Notes under the pieces: generated by a model
The model's database searches: none
Seen by the model: only the letters and a program-made list of their open reading frames with translations
What the model was told of the DNA's origin: nothing
Source of the DNA: Hominisplanchenecus faecis
Lineage (GTDB): Bacteria; Bacillota; Clostridia; Lachnospirales; Lachnospiraceae
NCBI RefSeq assembly: GCF_020687205.1
Contig: NZ_JAJEQE010000008.1
Coordinates: forward strand, 1 to 64,000
Length of the DNA stretch: 64,000 nt
Direction of reading: 5' to 3'
Position numbers and translations under genes: made by a program
Shown here: positions 43,301 through 52,856 of the stretch, one piece after another
How the letters are laid out: every line of letters starts with the position of its first letter
Numbering within the stretch: the stretch's first letter is position 1

Positions 43301-44290
43301 TTACAGTTCGTTTCCGTTCGGTGTGCCTTTCAGATAACTCATGGCATTATCCAGTGTCACTTCACTGATCGCTGCCAGTGCTTCTTCGGTAAAGAATGCC
43401 TGATGGGATGTCACCATAACATTCGGGAAAGATAACAGCCTTGCAACGGTCGAGTGCTCCAGGATCGTCTCGGACATGTCTTCGTAAACGGAACCGTTCT
43501 CTTCTTCGTACACATCCAGACCAACGGCAAAGAATTTGTTCTCGCGGATTCCCTGGATCAGGTCATCTGTCTTGATCAGTCCGCCTCTTGAGGTGTTGAC
43601 CAGAATCACACCGTCTTTCATTTTCTGGATCGTGTCGATATTGATCATGTGATGTGTCTCTTCCATTAACGGGCAGTGAAGGGAGATCAGGTCAGACTGG
43701 GAAAGCAGCGTATCCAGATCAACATACTCTACGAAATCCAGATCTTTGTTCGGGTACATATCGTAGCCGAGCACTTTCATACCAAATCCGTGGCAGATAC
43801 GTGCCATTGCAGCACCGATTTTTCCGGTTCCGACGATACCTGCGGTCTTTTTGTAGAAGTTGACACCCATCAGTCCGTTCAGGCTGTAGTTGTTTTCACG
43901 TACTTTGATGTACGCTTTGTGCGTGTGGCGGTTTGCCGTCAGAGCCAGTGCCATCGCATGCTCTGCAACAGCTTCCGGTGAGTAGCTCGGCACGCGTGTG
44001 ACGGTCATGCCGTATCCTTTTGCTCTCTCGAGATCCACGTTGTTGAAGCCTGCACAACGCATCAGGATCAGTTTTACCTTGCATGTATTTAAAATATCGA
44101 TTGTCTCCGCACTCAAGTCCATATTTACGAATGCACACACGGCTTCATAACCGGCAGCCAGCATTGCTGTCTGAGGAGTAAGATTCGGCTCAATGTATAC
44201 AACATCCAGATCTTTGTATTCTTCTTTGTCCAGATACGCATCAAAAGATTTTATGTCATAACTTTTCGCACCAAAAAACAAAATTTTCAT
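43301..44290 (-). CDS. ldhA: D-lactate dehydrogenase (D-2-hydroxyacid dehydrogenase family)
   Basis: NADH-dependent reduction of pyruvate to D-lactate, a fermentation end step. The 329 residues have the LdhA-type N-terminus MKILFFGAKSYDIKSFDAYL, AGFNNVDLERAKGYGMTVTRVPSYSPEAVAEHA, the NAD motif GIVGTGKIGAAMARICHGFGMKVLGYD, catalytic Arg in NTSRGGLIKTDDL, Glu in DVYEEENG and His in TSHQAFFTEEAL. Strong promoter at 44340-44368 and a long terminator hairpin make it a single-gene unit. Related 2-hydroxyacid dehydrogenases are possible but fit less well. Confidence 0.92.
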   Translation of the reverse strand: MKILFFGAKSYDIKSFDAYLDKEEYKDLDVVYIEPNLTPQTAMLAAGYEAVCAFVNMDLSAETIDILNTCKVKLILMRCAGFNNVDLERAKGYGMTVTRVPSYSPEAVAEHAMALALTANRHTHKAYIKVRENNYSLNGLMGVNFYKKTAGIVGTGKIGAAMARICHGFGMKVLGYDMYPNKDLDFVEYVDLDTLLSQSDLISLHCPLMEETHHMINIDTIQKMKDGVILVNTSRGGLIKTDDLIQGIRENKFFAVGLDVYEEENGSVYEDMSETILEHSTVARLLSFPNVMVTSHQAFFTEEALAAISEVTLDNAMSYLKGTPNGNEL

Positions 44291-44339
44291 AATTTTATTG
44301 CCTCCTTTTCTTTTCTTGTTAGTATGAACTTACAGCCAT

Positions 44340-44368
44340 ATTATATACAAAAAGCAGAGTAATGTAAA
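44340..44368 (-). promoter_or_regulatory. Promoter of ldhA
   Basis: On the minus strand, TTTACA (44363-44368), a 17-bp spacer and TATAAT (44340-44345). The predicted start is about 55 bases before the ATG. Confidence 0.7.
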
Positions 44369-44455
44369 GGAAACAATTTCTCATCTGGAACCTCTTTCAT
44401 CCGTTGAAAGCCATATCAGATGCAAGACCATATCCCGTCACTGATAAATGAGGTC

Positions 44456-45055
44456 TTATTTTGCGGCAGCTGCCAGGATCTCTGCCGCTTTCTCATAACC
44501 TAATTCTGCGGTATTCAGGCAAAGGTCATAATGATTACGGTCACCCCAGGTTTTTTTTGAAAAATAATGATAATAATTGCCCCGCTGAACATCTCTTTTA
44601 TGTAATTCCGTGACCGCATTGCTCTGTGCAACACCATCCACTCTTATGATGCGTTCTGTTTTTGCATGCTGGTCGCTACTGTAGATAAAGACATTTAAAA
44701 GCTCTGTTTTGTCTTTCAAAATTTCAGCCGCACATCTTCCAAGAAAAATGCACGGTCCTTCAGACACCAGCTGACGCATGACTTTTGCCTGAGCCTCGTA
44801 GATCTCATATGGTTTTGTGATCTTGTCAAAATCGCTGGCATAGCTGGTCGCCATGGCAATACTGTACAGGATGCTTCCCATACGTTTCTCGTCGTAATCT
44901 TTCATCATGCCAAGGTCAATGCCGTATTTTTCGCTGGCAAGTACCAGCAGTTCACCGTCATAAAACGGGATTCCAAGTTTCTCTGAGAGAAGCTTTGCGA
45001 CCTCCCGGCCGCCGCTTCCGTATTCTCTGTCAATTACGATCGTTTTTCCTCTCAT
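44456..45055 (-). CDS. Cytidylate kinase-like protein
   Basis: A 199-residue P-loop protein of the cytidylate kinase-like (AAA_26) family. It begins KTIVIDREYGSGGREVAKLLSEKLGIPFYDGELL, where EYGSGGREV takes the place of a Walker A, and continues with CIFLGRCAAEILKDK and a lid-like region VTELHKRDVQRGNYYHYFSKKTWGDRNHYDLCLNT. The true CMP kinase is normally a different, longer gene, so this one may phosphorylate another nucleotide or small molecule. It overlaps the preceding ABC exporter gene by one base, making it the fourth gene of the TetR operon. Confidence 0.85.
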   Translation of the reverse strand: MRGKTIVIDREYGSGGREVAKLLSEKLGIPFYDGELLVLASEKYGIDLGMMKDYDEKRMGSILYSIAMATSYASDFDKITKPYEIYEAQAKVMRQLVSEGPCIFLGRCAAEILKDKTELLNVFIYSSDQHAKTERIIRVDGVAQSNAVTELHKRDVQRGNYYHYFSKKTWGDRNHYDLCLNTAELGYEKAAEILAAAAK

Positions 45056-47049
45056 TATGCCTGTACCTCACTTTGTTCAAACTGGCTGGTATACAGATCT
45101 GCATAGAATCCGCCTTTTGCCAGAAGTTCTTCATGATTTCCCTGCTCTACAATGTCACCGTCACGCATGACCAGGATGATATCCGCATTCTTGATCGTGG
45201 ACAGGCGGTGTGCAATCACAAAACTGGTTCGTTTCTGAGTCAGCTGATCCATCGCCCTCTGGGTCAGAAGCTCCGTTCTCGTATCGACGCTTGAGGTTGC
45301 CTCATCAAGGATCAGCATCGGGCTGTTCTGGATCATTGCCCTTGCGATCGTGAGCAGCTGTTTCTGTCCGGCTGAAATCGAAGTATTGTCTGTCAGAATG
45401 GTATCATAGCCCTGCGGCAGTGCTTTGATGAAGCTGTGGATGCCACACGCCTTGCAGGCATTTATCATCGTTTCTTCGGATACATTTTCATTATTATATA
45501 GAAGATTCTCACGCACACTGCCCTCGAACAGCCAGGTGTCCTGGAGCACCATGCCGAATTTTCTGTGGACATTTTCTCTTGTCATATCTTTTGTGTCCAC
45601 ACCGTCAATCGTAATGGTACCGCCGGTTGGCTCAAAGAATCGCATCAGCAGGTTGACAAGTGTCGTTTTTCCGGCACCGGTCGGACCGACGATGGCTGCT
45701 TTCTGTCCCGGTTTTACGTGAACGGAGAAATCGTGGATGATTTCTTTGTCCGGCACGCTCGGGTAGGAAAATTTCACATGGGAGAATACCACATCGCCCT
45801 CTACTTCTTCTACATTTGCCATCTTTGCAGACTCATCTTCCAGCTCTTCCTCGGAAAGGAACTCAAAAACTCGCTCGGAAGCGGCTGCCGCGGACTGGAT
45901 GTTTGTCATACCCTGGGAGATCTGACGCAGCGGCTGTTCAAACAGACGCACATAGATCAGAAATGCCGTGATCACGCCAAAGGTGATCTGACCTTTCATA
46001 ACGAGCAGGGCACCGATGATGCAGACTGCCACATAGCCGAAGTTTCCGATAAACGTCATCAGCGGCTGCATCAGTCCGGATAAGAACTGTGATTTGTAGT
46101 TTGCCGTTCTGACAGCTCCGTTTAATTTTTCGAAACGTTCTCTGACTTGTCCCTCTGCTCCGGAAATACGGATCACATCATGACCGGCATACATTTCTTC
46201 GATGTAGCCGTTCAGCTCACCCAGGCTTCTCTGTCGGTCGGTGAAGTAGTGCTGGGAGTGTTTCATGATCAGCACCATCAGCACCAGACCGAGCAGTGTG
46301 GTCACAACAGTGGTCGTTCCGAGGATCCAGTTGGTGTAGTACATCATGATCAGACAGCCGATAAACTGTGCCGCTGCTGATACGATCGCTGCAAGGCTGT
46401 TAGAAAATGCCTGACCGATCGTGTCTACATCGTTCGTCACACGGGAGAGCACATCCCCATATGAATGTTCTGAGAAATACTTCAGTGGCAGGCGGTTGAT
46501 CTTTCCGTCAATATCTTTTCGCATACGCTTGGAAAGTTTCTGTGTCACCGTTGCCATGATAAAGTGCTGTGAGAAACTGCACAGTGCACTGATCAGATAC
46601 AGTCCGAGAAGAAAAACTGCCACTTTGAAGATGCCGTTCATATCGATGCCGTCATCCTGATGGGCTGCCCGGAACTCATCGCTTAAACGAATGTTGTTCA
46701 CGATGTTCTGTGCAAGCTCGGAGTTTTTGTCCGTCAGGTCGAGATTCTGAAAATCAATACTTGACGGATCGGTTCCCTCCGGCAGATAGTCCATGATATT
46801 GATCTGTCCGGACTGGATCTGTTTCTGGATGTCTTCCTGGACTGCTTCGCTGGAAATCCCGCCGGTCAGTCCGTTATATATATAATCTGTGATCTTACTG
46901 ATCTGATTCGGTCCTGCGATCGTCAGAACTGCACCTAATGCCGCCATGATCAGTGCAAATAAAATGATACCTGCTTCTTTTTTGCAGTAAGAGAACAGAT
47001 TGCTCAATGCGGCTTTCAGATTCTTTGGTTTTTGTCTTTTTTTATGCAT
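45055..47049 (-). CDS. ABC multidrug-type exporter, subunit B (consensus ATPase site)
   Basis: A 664-residue half-transporter. Six membrane helices (about 25-410) carry a long extracellular insertion (about residues 60-140) between helices 1 and 2, typical of the larger subunit of heterodimeric exporters such as TM288. The ATPase has Walker A GPTGAGKTTLVNLL, signature SISAGQKQLLTIARAM and Walker B MLILDEATSSVDTRTE with an intact catalytic glutamate. It pairs with the 600-residue subunit encoded 15 bp upstream. Export of drugs or lipids is likely; the substrate is unknown. Confidence 0.92.
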   Translation of the reverse strand: MHKKRQKPKNLKAALSNLFSYCKKEAGIILFALIMAALGAVLTIAGPNQISKITDYIYNGLTGGISSEAVQEDIQKQIQSGQINIMDYLPEGTDPSSIDFQNLDLTDKNSELAQNIVNNIRLSDEFRAAHQDDGIDMNGIFKVAVFLLGLYLISALCSFSQHFIMATVTQKLSKRMRKDIDGKINRLPLKYFSEHSYGDVLSRVTNDVDTIGQAFSNSLAAIVSAAAQFIGCLIMMYYTNWILGTTTVVTTLLGLVLMVLIMKHSQHYFTDRQRSLGELNGYIEEMYAGHDVIRISGAEGQVRERFEKLNGAVRTANYKSQFLSGLMQPLMTFIGNFGYVAVCIIGALLVMKGQITFGVITAFLIYVRLFEQPLRQISQGMTNIQSAAAASERVFEFLSEEELEDESAKMANVEEVEGDVVFSHVKFSYPSVPDKEIIHDFSVHVKPGQKAAIVGPTGAGKTTLVNLLMRFFEPTGGTITIDGVDTKDMTRENVHRKFGMVLQDTWLFEGSVRENLLYNNENVSEETMINACKACGIHSFIKALPQGYDTILTDNTSISAGQKQLLTIARAMIQNSPMLILDEATSSVDTRTELLTQRAMDQLTQKRTSFVIAHRLSTIKNADIILVMRDGDIVEQGNHEELLAKGGFYADLYTSQFEQSEVQA

Positions 47050-47064
47050 GATTCCGCATCTCCT

Positions 47065-48867
47065 TTACGCAAGTTCCGCTTTTGAAAGCTGAGAGAAAGC
47101 AATTTCCTGATAAACTTCACAGTTTTTCATCAGTTCTTCATGGGTTCCGATACCTGCCATCTTTCCGTCATCGAGTACGATGATCTTGTCGGCGTGGCGG
47201 ATCGTTCCAATACGCTGTGCCACGATCACGCAGGTGGTACTTTTAAGGTCGGTGGAAAGTCTTCTTCGCAGTTCTTTATCTGTTTTATAATCCAGGGCTG
47301 AAAACGAATCATCAAAAATCAGGATTTCCGGATTTCTGGCGATTGCACGGGCGATCGAAAGTCGCTGTTTCTGACCTCCGGAAACATTGCCGCCGCTCTG
47401 TGCGATATGGCTGTAAAGACCTTCTTCCATTTTATCAATAAATTCCTGTGCCTGCGAGATATCGATGGCTTTCTTTACATCCCCTTCGGTGATCGCTTGT
47501 GCCGCCTCACCAAACGCAACGTTTCCTTCGATCGTATCGGAGAACAGGACTGCTTTCTGTGTAACATATCCCATCTTGTCATACAGTCCGCGGAAACTGT
47601 AATCTTTTACATTTTTGCCATCAATCAGCACTTCGCCCTCGCTGGCATCGTAAAGTCTTGCTGCCAGACCTGCAAGCGTTGATTTTCCGGAACCGGTCGC
47701 TCCGATGATGGCAAGTGTCTCGCCCTGGTTTACCTGGAAACTGATGTGTTCCAGACAGTTTTCTGCGGCTCCCGGATAGCGGAAGGACACATCGTTGAAT
47801 GTGATGCTGCCTTTTTCTTCCGTCTGTCTGCCGTCATCTTTTCCTTCTCTGACTGCGATATCGGAGTTCAGCACTTCATTGATACGGCCTGCAGATACCT
47901 GTGCTCTTGGCAGCATGACAAAAATCATAAGCAGCAGCACAAATGCCATAACTACATACAGGGCATAGGAATTAAATGCCACTACATCACCAAGCATATC
48001 CGCCCTTGAACCGATGGCCGTGAATATTTCTGTCATTGTTCCGTTTAACGGGATCGAAATGTCATCAACCAGTTTGGCTCCCAGCCAGTAAATACCAAGA
48101 GATAATGCACTCTGTACAAAAATCATCACCGGGAACAGAAATGCCATGCCACGCATGGTGAACATCTGCGTTTTCATCAGATTTTCGTTGACGTTTTCGA
48201 ATTTGTCTTCCTGATATTTTTCGGCATTGAATGCACGGACCACTTTCAGTCCGGTCAGATTCTCGCGGGTCACACGGTTGACGTCATCGACCTGTTTCTG
48301 TACAGTCTTGAATTTCGGAAGCAACACTGCCATCAGGGTTCCGATCACGACCATAATCAGCACGACTGCTGATGCCGTCAGAACGGATAACTGCCAGCTC
48401 TTGCCGACAATCTTCACGATCGCCCAGGCTGCCATGATCGGTGCTTTGATCATCACCTGCAGTCCCATGGCTACGAGCATCTGGATCTGCGTGATATCGT
48501 TTGTCGTACGTGTGATCAGGCTTGAGGTAGAAAATTTGCTGATCTCGCCCGCCCCAAAATCAAATACCTTATGGAATACTTTTCCTCTGACATTGTGACT
48601 GAAATCTGCTGCAATCTTTGCAGCCAGATAACCGACAATTACCGCCAGCAGGGCACTTCCGAGTGCACATGCCAGCATCTTCCCGCCTGATAACAGATAA
48701 TCTGAGATCGTATTGCTCTCAGAACTGATCAGAACGGTGATTTCTTTTGTATAGTCCGGCAGTTTCAGATCCAGAAACACCTGACCTGCGATCAGAAGAA
48801 CGGCAAGAAACGCAAGTCCTTTGTCCTTCTTTCGCATATCTTTCAACAAATGCCACATATGATTCAC
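47065..48867 (-). CDS. ABC multidrug-type exporter, subunit A (degenerate ATPase site)
   Basis: A 600-residue half-transporter with six helices (about 18-320) and a C-terminal ATPase: Walker A GATGSGKSTLAGLAARLY, signature NVSGGQKQRLSIARAI and Walker B ILIFDDSFSALDYKTD. In Walker B the catalytic glutamate is aspartate, the usual mark of the non-catalytic site in heterodimeric exporters. The N-terminus MNHMWHLLKDMRKKDKGLAFLAVLLIAGQVFLDLKLP is typical. It is the second gene of the operon, after tetR. Confidence 0.92.
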   Translation of the reverse strand: MNHMWHLLKDMRKKDKGLAFLAVLLIAGQVFLDLKLPDYTKEITVLISSESNTISDYLLSGGKMLACALGSALLAVIVGYLAAKIAADFSHNVRGKVFHKVFDFGAGEISKFSTSSLITRTTNDITQIQMLVAMGLQVMIKAPIMAAWAIVKIVGKSWQLSVLTASAVVLIMVVIGTLMAVLLPKFKTVQKQVDDVNRVTRENLTGLKVVRAFNAEKYQEDKFENVNENLMKTQMFTMRGMAFLFPVMIFVQSALSLGIYWLGAKLVDDISIPLNGTMTEIFTAIGSRADMLGDVVAFNSYALYVVMAFVLLLMIFVMLPRAQVSAGRINEVLNSDIAVREGKDDGRQTEEKGSITFNDVSFRYPGAAENCLEHISFQVNQGETLAIIGATGSGKSTLAGLAARLYDASEGEVLIDGKNVKDYSFRGLYDKMGYVTQKAVLFSDTIEGNVAFGEAAQAITEGDVKKAIDISQAQEFIDKMEEGLYSHIAQSGGNVSGGQKQRLSIARAIARNPEILIFDDSFSALDYKTDKELRRRLSTDLKSTTCVIVAQRIGTIRHADKIIVLDDGKMAGIGTHEELMKNCEVYQEIAFSQLSKAELA

Positions 48868-48908
48868 CTTTCTTTCTTCTTTATCTTCCAGATTTTTTCC
48901 GGTATTTT

Positions 48909-49571
48909 TTATTCTTGCTCTTTTTCATTTTCCGGCTGTTTTTCCACAGACCAGACACTTACCTGATAATCGACCAGCCGCTTTCTCCAGGCCTTGTCAT
49001 CCAGTGTACTGTGTCCGGTATCGGTAACGCGTTTCATCACATAATGCATCAGAATAGAATTTACGGAAAGGGCTGCCATCTCAAAATCCATTTCTTTGAC
49101 TTCCCCGGCTTCCATCTTTCTTTTCAGAAGTGTCGGCAGCCACGGAATCCGGTTCTTCCAGATGCTTCTGACCTCTTCTTCTGACAGAAATTCCCTGACA
49201 CCGTTCTCACGCACCATCATGCGGATAAATTCCAAATGCTCATCGATCACCGTCATAAAATTGATATAGGCTGCATCCAATGCCGCATCCAGCGGCAGTT
49301 TTTCGTATACATCCTGCTTTTCCGGCTCCTGAAGCTCCTGAAACATTTCCTGCATATTGCCGGTGATGACTTCTTTGAAAATTTCTTTTTTCCCACCTGG
49401 AAAATAATGATACAGAAGTCCGTCCGCCAGATCCACACTGCGGTTGATCATACGGACCGTCGTTCCTTTATAACCATTTTGTGCAAACAGATGTTGTGCC
49501 GATGTGAGCAGTTTCTGTCTGGTTGCCGCCGCCTGCTCCTGTCTCTGATTTTTTGTCCCCTGACTGCTCAT
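48909..49571 (-). CDS. TetR-family regulator of the ABC exporter operon
   Basis: A 220-residue repressor starting at ATG 49571, with AGGAGG 7-8 bases upstream; a GTG two codons earlier is too near that site. The N-terminal helix-turn-helix reads ATRQKLLTSAQHLFAQNGYKGTTVRMINRSVDLADGLLYHYFPGGKKEIFKEVI. The C-terminal ligand domain is about 150 residues. It leads the operon tetR-exporter A-exporter B-cytidylate kinase-like, and a dyad just after the -10 box suggests it represses its own transcription until the exported compound binds. Confidence 0.92.
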   Translation of the reverse strand: MSSQGTKNQRQEQAAATRQKLLTSAQHLFAQNGYKGTTVRMINRSVDLADGLLYHYFPGGKKEIFKEVITGNMQEMFQELQEPEKQDVYEKLPLDAALDAAYINFMTVIDEHLEFIRMMVRENGVREFLSEEEVRSIWKNRIPWLPTLLKRKMEAGEVKEMDFEMAALSVNSILMHYVMKRVTDTGHSTLDDKAWRKRLVDYQVSVWSVEKQPENEKEQE

Positions 49572-49593
49572 TTTCACACCTCCTGTAACTTTT

Positions 49594-49613
49594 CGTTCAA
49601 CATTTGTTCAACG
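49594..49613. promoter_or_regulatory. Probable TetR operator
   Basis: TTGAACAAATGTTGAA on the minus strand (within 49594-49613) is a near-perfect dyad directly downstream of the -10 box. It also contains two direct GTTCAAC units. Confidence 0.55.
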
Positions 49614-49615
49614 AG

Positions 49616-49644
49616 AATATAGCACCCTGCCCGGTATCTGTCAA
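49616..49644 (-). promoter_or_regulatory. Promoter of the tetR-exporter operon
   Basis: On the minus strand, TTGACA (49639-49644), a 17-bp spacer and TATATT (49616-49621). Confidence 0.78.
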
Positions 49645-49822
49645 CGACTTTATATTTTTTTCATTTTCTTTCTCTTTTGTTTGTCGCTTTTTGCTGTGTT
49701 TGTCACTCTTTACTGGTAAACAACTGAGATTTCTCCATTTTTTTCTCACTTTTTTATCTTATGATAACGTGGTATTTTCTTATGCTTTGTGTTAAAATAT
49801 CTGCGGATTCCTAATCCTTTAC

Positions 49823-49883
49823 GGCATCTTCTGCCCGCAGCATCATGAGCAGATTTTCCATGATGTCGGGGGCAACAGATGCC
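49823..49883 (+). ncRNA. Structured leader element upstream of the 49.9 kb lipoprotein gene
   Basis: Three nested stems fit one long arm: GGCATCT/AGATGCC (49823-49829 with 49877-49883), GCCC/GGGC (within 49833-49873) and CATCATG/CATGATG (49841-49847 with 49859-49865), with small symmetric internal loops. It follows a short hairpin GGATT/AATCC and lies 52 bases before the start codon. No known riboswitch was recognised. An extended -10 (TGTTAAAAT) lies just upstream. Confidence 0.38.
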
Positions 49884-49935
49884 CTGTAAATAGTTTCCGA
49901 AATTTATTAATTAATAAGAAATGAGGTCTTTTATT

Positions 49936-50604
49936 ATGAAGAAAAAAATTGCTATGCTACTGTGTGCCACACTGTTCTGTGCGTCTGCACTGACCGGATG
50001 CTCAAATCTTGACAACGCCGGTACAACCGCTTCTTCCCGTTCTGCTGCCGATTCAGTCGTTGCAACTGAAAGTGCCGCAGAATCTGAAACTGCTGACCAT
50101 TCCGAGACAGCTGCTGAATCTGAGGCTGCTGATACCGAGGCATCTTCTGAAAATGTGACAGCAACCGAAGCTGCCGCTGATATCTCCGATACCACGGTTG
50201 CCGGATGGCAGTTCGTTGTCGAAAAACTGGAAAAGAACAAATCTCTGGAAAACGTCAGCGTTGACCTTGGATACACCGGCGTTGAGACAAATGATTATGT
50301 GAAGGAAGCTTCTGACGGAAACGTTTATTATCTGATCAAAATGCAGATCAACAAAGATGGCAGCACGGAAGTCATCGACTGGGCTTCCCTGAAACTGACC
50401 GACAGCGACGGAAATGAATACACCCGCATTGATGATGAATTCCTGACCAATCTTGGCATGACACGTATGTCAGGAACCAAACTGAACTTTGGTTCCAACG
50501 AAGGCTGGATCGCTTTCGAGATCAAGGAAGATGCTTCCGGTCTTACCTTATCTTACCCATTTGAATCCGAAACTTATTCCTGTGAATTACCGGATCTTCA
50601 GTAA
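49936..50604 (+). CDS. Putative lipoprotein of unknown function
   Basis: A 222-residue exported protein starting at ATG 49936 (GAGG about 9 bases upstream). Signal peptide with lipobox ALTGC (about residues 17-21) is followed by an extended Ser/Ala/Glu/Thr linker (about 25-85). A globular domain with beta-strand character follows (YYLIKMQINKDGSTEVIDWASLKLTDSDGNEYTRIDDEFLTN...GWIAFEIKEDASGLTLSY) and resembles the DUF4352/DUF5067 immunoglobulin-like lipoproteins. No catalytic motif is seen. It precedes the sulfotransferase lipoprotein gene by 87 bp and may share its transcript. Confidence 0.75.
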   Translation: MKKKIAMLLCATLFCASALTGCSNLDNAGTTASSRSAADSVVATESAAESETADHSETAAESEAADTEASSENVTATEAAADISDTTVAGWQFVVEKLEKNKSLENVSVDLGYTGVETNDYVKEASDGNVYYLIKMQINKDGSTEVIDWASLKLTDSDGNEYTRIDDEFLTNLGMTRMSGTKLNFGSNEGWIAFEIKEDASGLTLSYPFESETYSCELPDLQ

Positions 50605-50691
50605 TTGTTTTTCGGAAGTTCAAGCAAGAACCTGAAACTATGATCTCTATGGCATTTTTGCCTCATATATCATGATACAAGGAGTGTTTTT

Positions 50692-52743
50692 ATGAAAAAC
50701 AAAGTGCTTTTATCCCGTCTTTGCATCTGTACTCTGGCTGTTTCTCTGCTCGCCGGCTGTTCTTCCGCCGGTTCGACTTCTGAAACAACAAACAACAGTG
50801 AAACAGAAAGCATTTCTTCGGAAACAGTTTCTGAAAATGAATCTGCAACGACCGCTTCCTTTGCTTCTCTTGAAAAAACGGATCTGTTTGAGCAACAGAA
50901 CAGCATTGATGAAGCCCTGCAGCAGGAGGCATCCGCCGGATATTCTTTTGAAGAACCAAATGTGATCGTCAATCCTTACGGCAATTCTCCGCTGACTGCT
51001 GTCGCTGCCTTCCACACGGACAAAGAGCTTGGCGGCACGGTCACCGTTAAAGGAAAAGATGAAAAAGATGACATTACCGGAACTTTCGAAGCTGCGACGG
51101 ATCATCTTGTCCCGATCTACGGGCTGTACAATGGCGATACGACAGAAGTAGTCCTGACACTGGAGGATGGCACTTCCACAACCGTAGAAGTTACCACCGA
51201 AAAGACTGAGGTCAATGTCGGCACGATCGAGACAACCATGAGTGATGATTCTGCCTATGATTATTCCAATCTGACATTTGTCTGCTCTTCTGCAGGTATG
51301 CTCTACGCACTGGACAGTGCCGGTGACATCCGCTGGTACTTCACAGATGGCGGAGTACTTGGCGTTCATCAGCTGAAGAATGGTCATCTGATGATGCCGA
51401 CTTCTTTTCTTCTGAAGAGTATGTACTACAAAGCAGGCCTTCAGGAAATCGATCTGAGCGGTAAGATTTATCACCAGTACATGATCCCGGGTGGTATGCA
51501 CCACGATTTCCAGGAACTGCCGGACGGCAATCTGCTGGTTGCCGGAGACAGTCCGGATCTTTCCACCGTAGAAGATTATGTTGTGGAGATCGACCGTGAA
51601 AGCGGCGAGGTTGTCTGGGAATTTAACGCTGCCGATGCGATCGACAAAGAAGACGGACAGTCCGCTTCGATCGCAACCGACGGTTCCGATGAAATCGACT
51701 GGTTCCATAATAATTCTCTGTGGTACGATGAGAAAAATGATCTGGTTCTGCTTTCTGCACGCCATAAAGATGCGATCATCGCCATCCACAAATCGGACAA
51801 ATCTCTTGCCTGGATCCTCGGTGATCCTGCCAACTGGAATGGCGTAGATAAAAAATATTTCTTCACCCCGACCGGTGATGATTTTGAATGGCAGTATGCA
51901 CAGCATCAGATCACTATGCTTGATAACGGTGATATTATGATGTTTGACAATGGTACTGCAAAAGTAAAATTAAGCGATAATGACAACCGTGTTTCCGGCG
52001 ATGATATCTACTCCAGAGCTGTCGTTTACCATATCAACACCGATGATATGACAATCGAACAGGTCTTTGAGTATGGAAAAGAACGCGGACCAGAGTGGTA
52101 TTCTGACTGGATCTCCGGTGTGATTTCCCTGGATGGCACAAAAGACCAGCTCTGGATCACAGCCGGTGCCAACCTCTATGATGAAGAAAACAACCGCTAT
52201 GATCACTATCCGACCGACATGATGAAGCAGGGACTGATCAAACGCACCCATATCGACCAGGTATCAAACGGCACACTTGCTTACGAGATTCTGATCTCCG
52301 GCGATACTTATGCGTCCCTGACTTACCGTTCTCTCCGCCTGCCGCTCTATACCGAAGGAGCCACACTTGATGTAAATGCAAAAGGCGAGCTGCTTGGAAC
52401 ACTTGGCGAAACTGCCACCGCAGATTACACTGCACCGCTTGATGATGCTGCAGCACTTCCGGATGGCTGGGAATTTACCCTGGATGATGCGAAATTCTCT
52501 TTGAAAGGTGCGTACACTACAGACAAAGCTTCCGATGCACTGGAAGATGCTTACGTGATCTTAGTAAGCGGAGATGAGACAAAAGCTTACGCACTGACCC
52601 AGTATGGCACTGCCGGTGACGATGCAACAAAAGTTACCGTTTCCGGATGGGTTTCCCCGGTTGCTCTGGAAGGCAAGACCTGGGATATTTACCTTTCTGT
52701 CGATGGGCAGGTTTATGAAAGCGGATATTCCATCGCATTGTAA
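50692..52743 (+). CDS. Arylsulfate sulfotransferase (AssT-like) lipoprotein
   Basis: A 683-residue surface enzyme expected to move sulfate from phenolic sulfate esters to other phenols without PAPS. A lipobox LLAGC lies near residue 20. After a Ser/Thr/Glu linker and an N-terminal beta domain (about 80-180) comes the six-bladed propeller. Candidate active-site residues by analogy with AssT are His in GGMHHDFQELPDGN, His in DWFHNNSLWYD, Arg in LSARHKDAIIAI and His in QYAQHQITMLDNGDI. Gut Firmicutes of this kind act on dietary and host phenolic sulfates. Individual residues were assigned by eye. Confidence 0.88.
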   Translation: MKNKVLLSRLCICTLAVSLLAGCSSAGSTSETTNNSETESISSETVSENESATTASFASLEKTDLFEQQNSIDEALQQEASAGYSFEEPNVIVNPYGNSPLTAVAAFHTDKELGGTVTVKGKDEKDDITGTFEAATDHLVPIYGLYNGDTTEVVLTLEDGTSTTVEVTTEKTEVNVGTIETTMSDDSAYDYSNLTFVCSSAGMLYALDSAGDIRWYFTDGGVLGVHQLKNGHLMMPTSFLLKSMYYKAGLQEIDLSGKIYHQYMIPGGMHHDFQELPDGNLLVAGDSPDLSTVEDYVVEIDRESGEVVWEFNAADAIDKEDGQSASIATDGSDEIDWFHNNSLWYDEKNDLVLLSARHKDAIIAIHKSDKSLAWILGDPANWNGVDKKYFFTPTGDDFEWQYAQHQITMLDNGDIMMFDNGTAKVKLSDNDNRVSGDDIYSRAVVYHINTDDMTIEQVFEYGKERGPEWYSDWISGVISLDGTKDQLWITAGANLYDEENNRYDHYPTDMMKQGLIKRTHIDQVSNGTLAYEILISGDTYASLTYRSLRLPLYTEGATLDVNAKGELLGTLGETATADYTAPLDDAAALPDGWEFTLDDAKFSLKGAYTTDKASDALEDAYVILVSGDETKAYALTQYGTAGDDATKVTVSGWVSPVALEGKTWDIYLSVDGQVYESGYSIAL

Positions 52744-52821
52744 AAGATTTGCACAAAACATGAACTATCTGCAGATCATCTCAGAAAGTATGCTTATTTC
52801 TGATTGATTCTGTATAAAAGA

Positions 52822-52851
52822 CCGGGGATTTCTCGTGTGAGAAATCCCCGG
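52822..52851. terminator. Bidirectional terminator between assT and the reductase gene
   Basis: A perfect 13-bp stem with a GTGT loop (52822-52834 with 52839-52851) lies between convergent genes. U-rich sequence follows on both strands (TTCTATTATT on plus, TCTTTTAT on minus). Confidence 0.92.
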
Positions 52852-52856
52852 TTCTA

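Noticed and set aside
50710-51906. 398-codon minus-strand frame
   Set aside because: It is antisense to the arylsulfate sulfotransferase gene and has a composition typical of a shadow frame.
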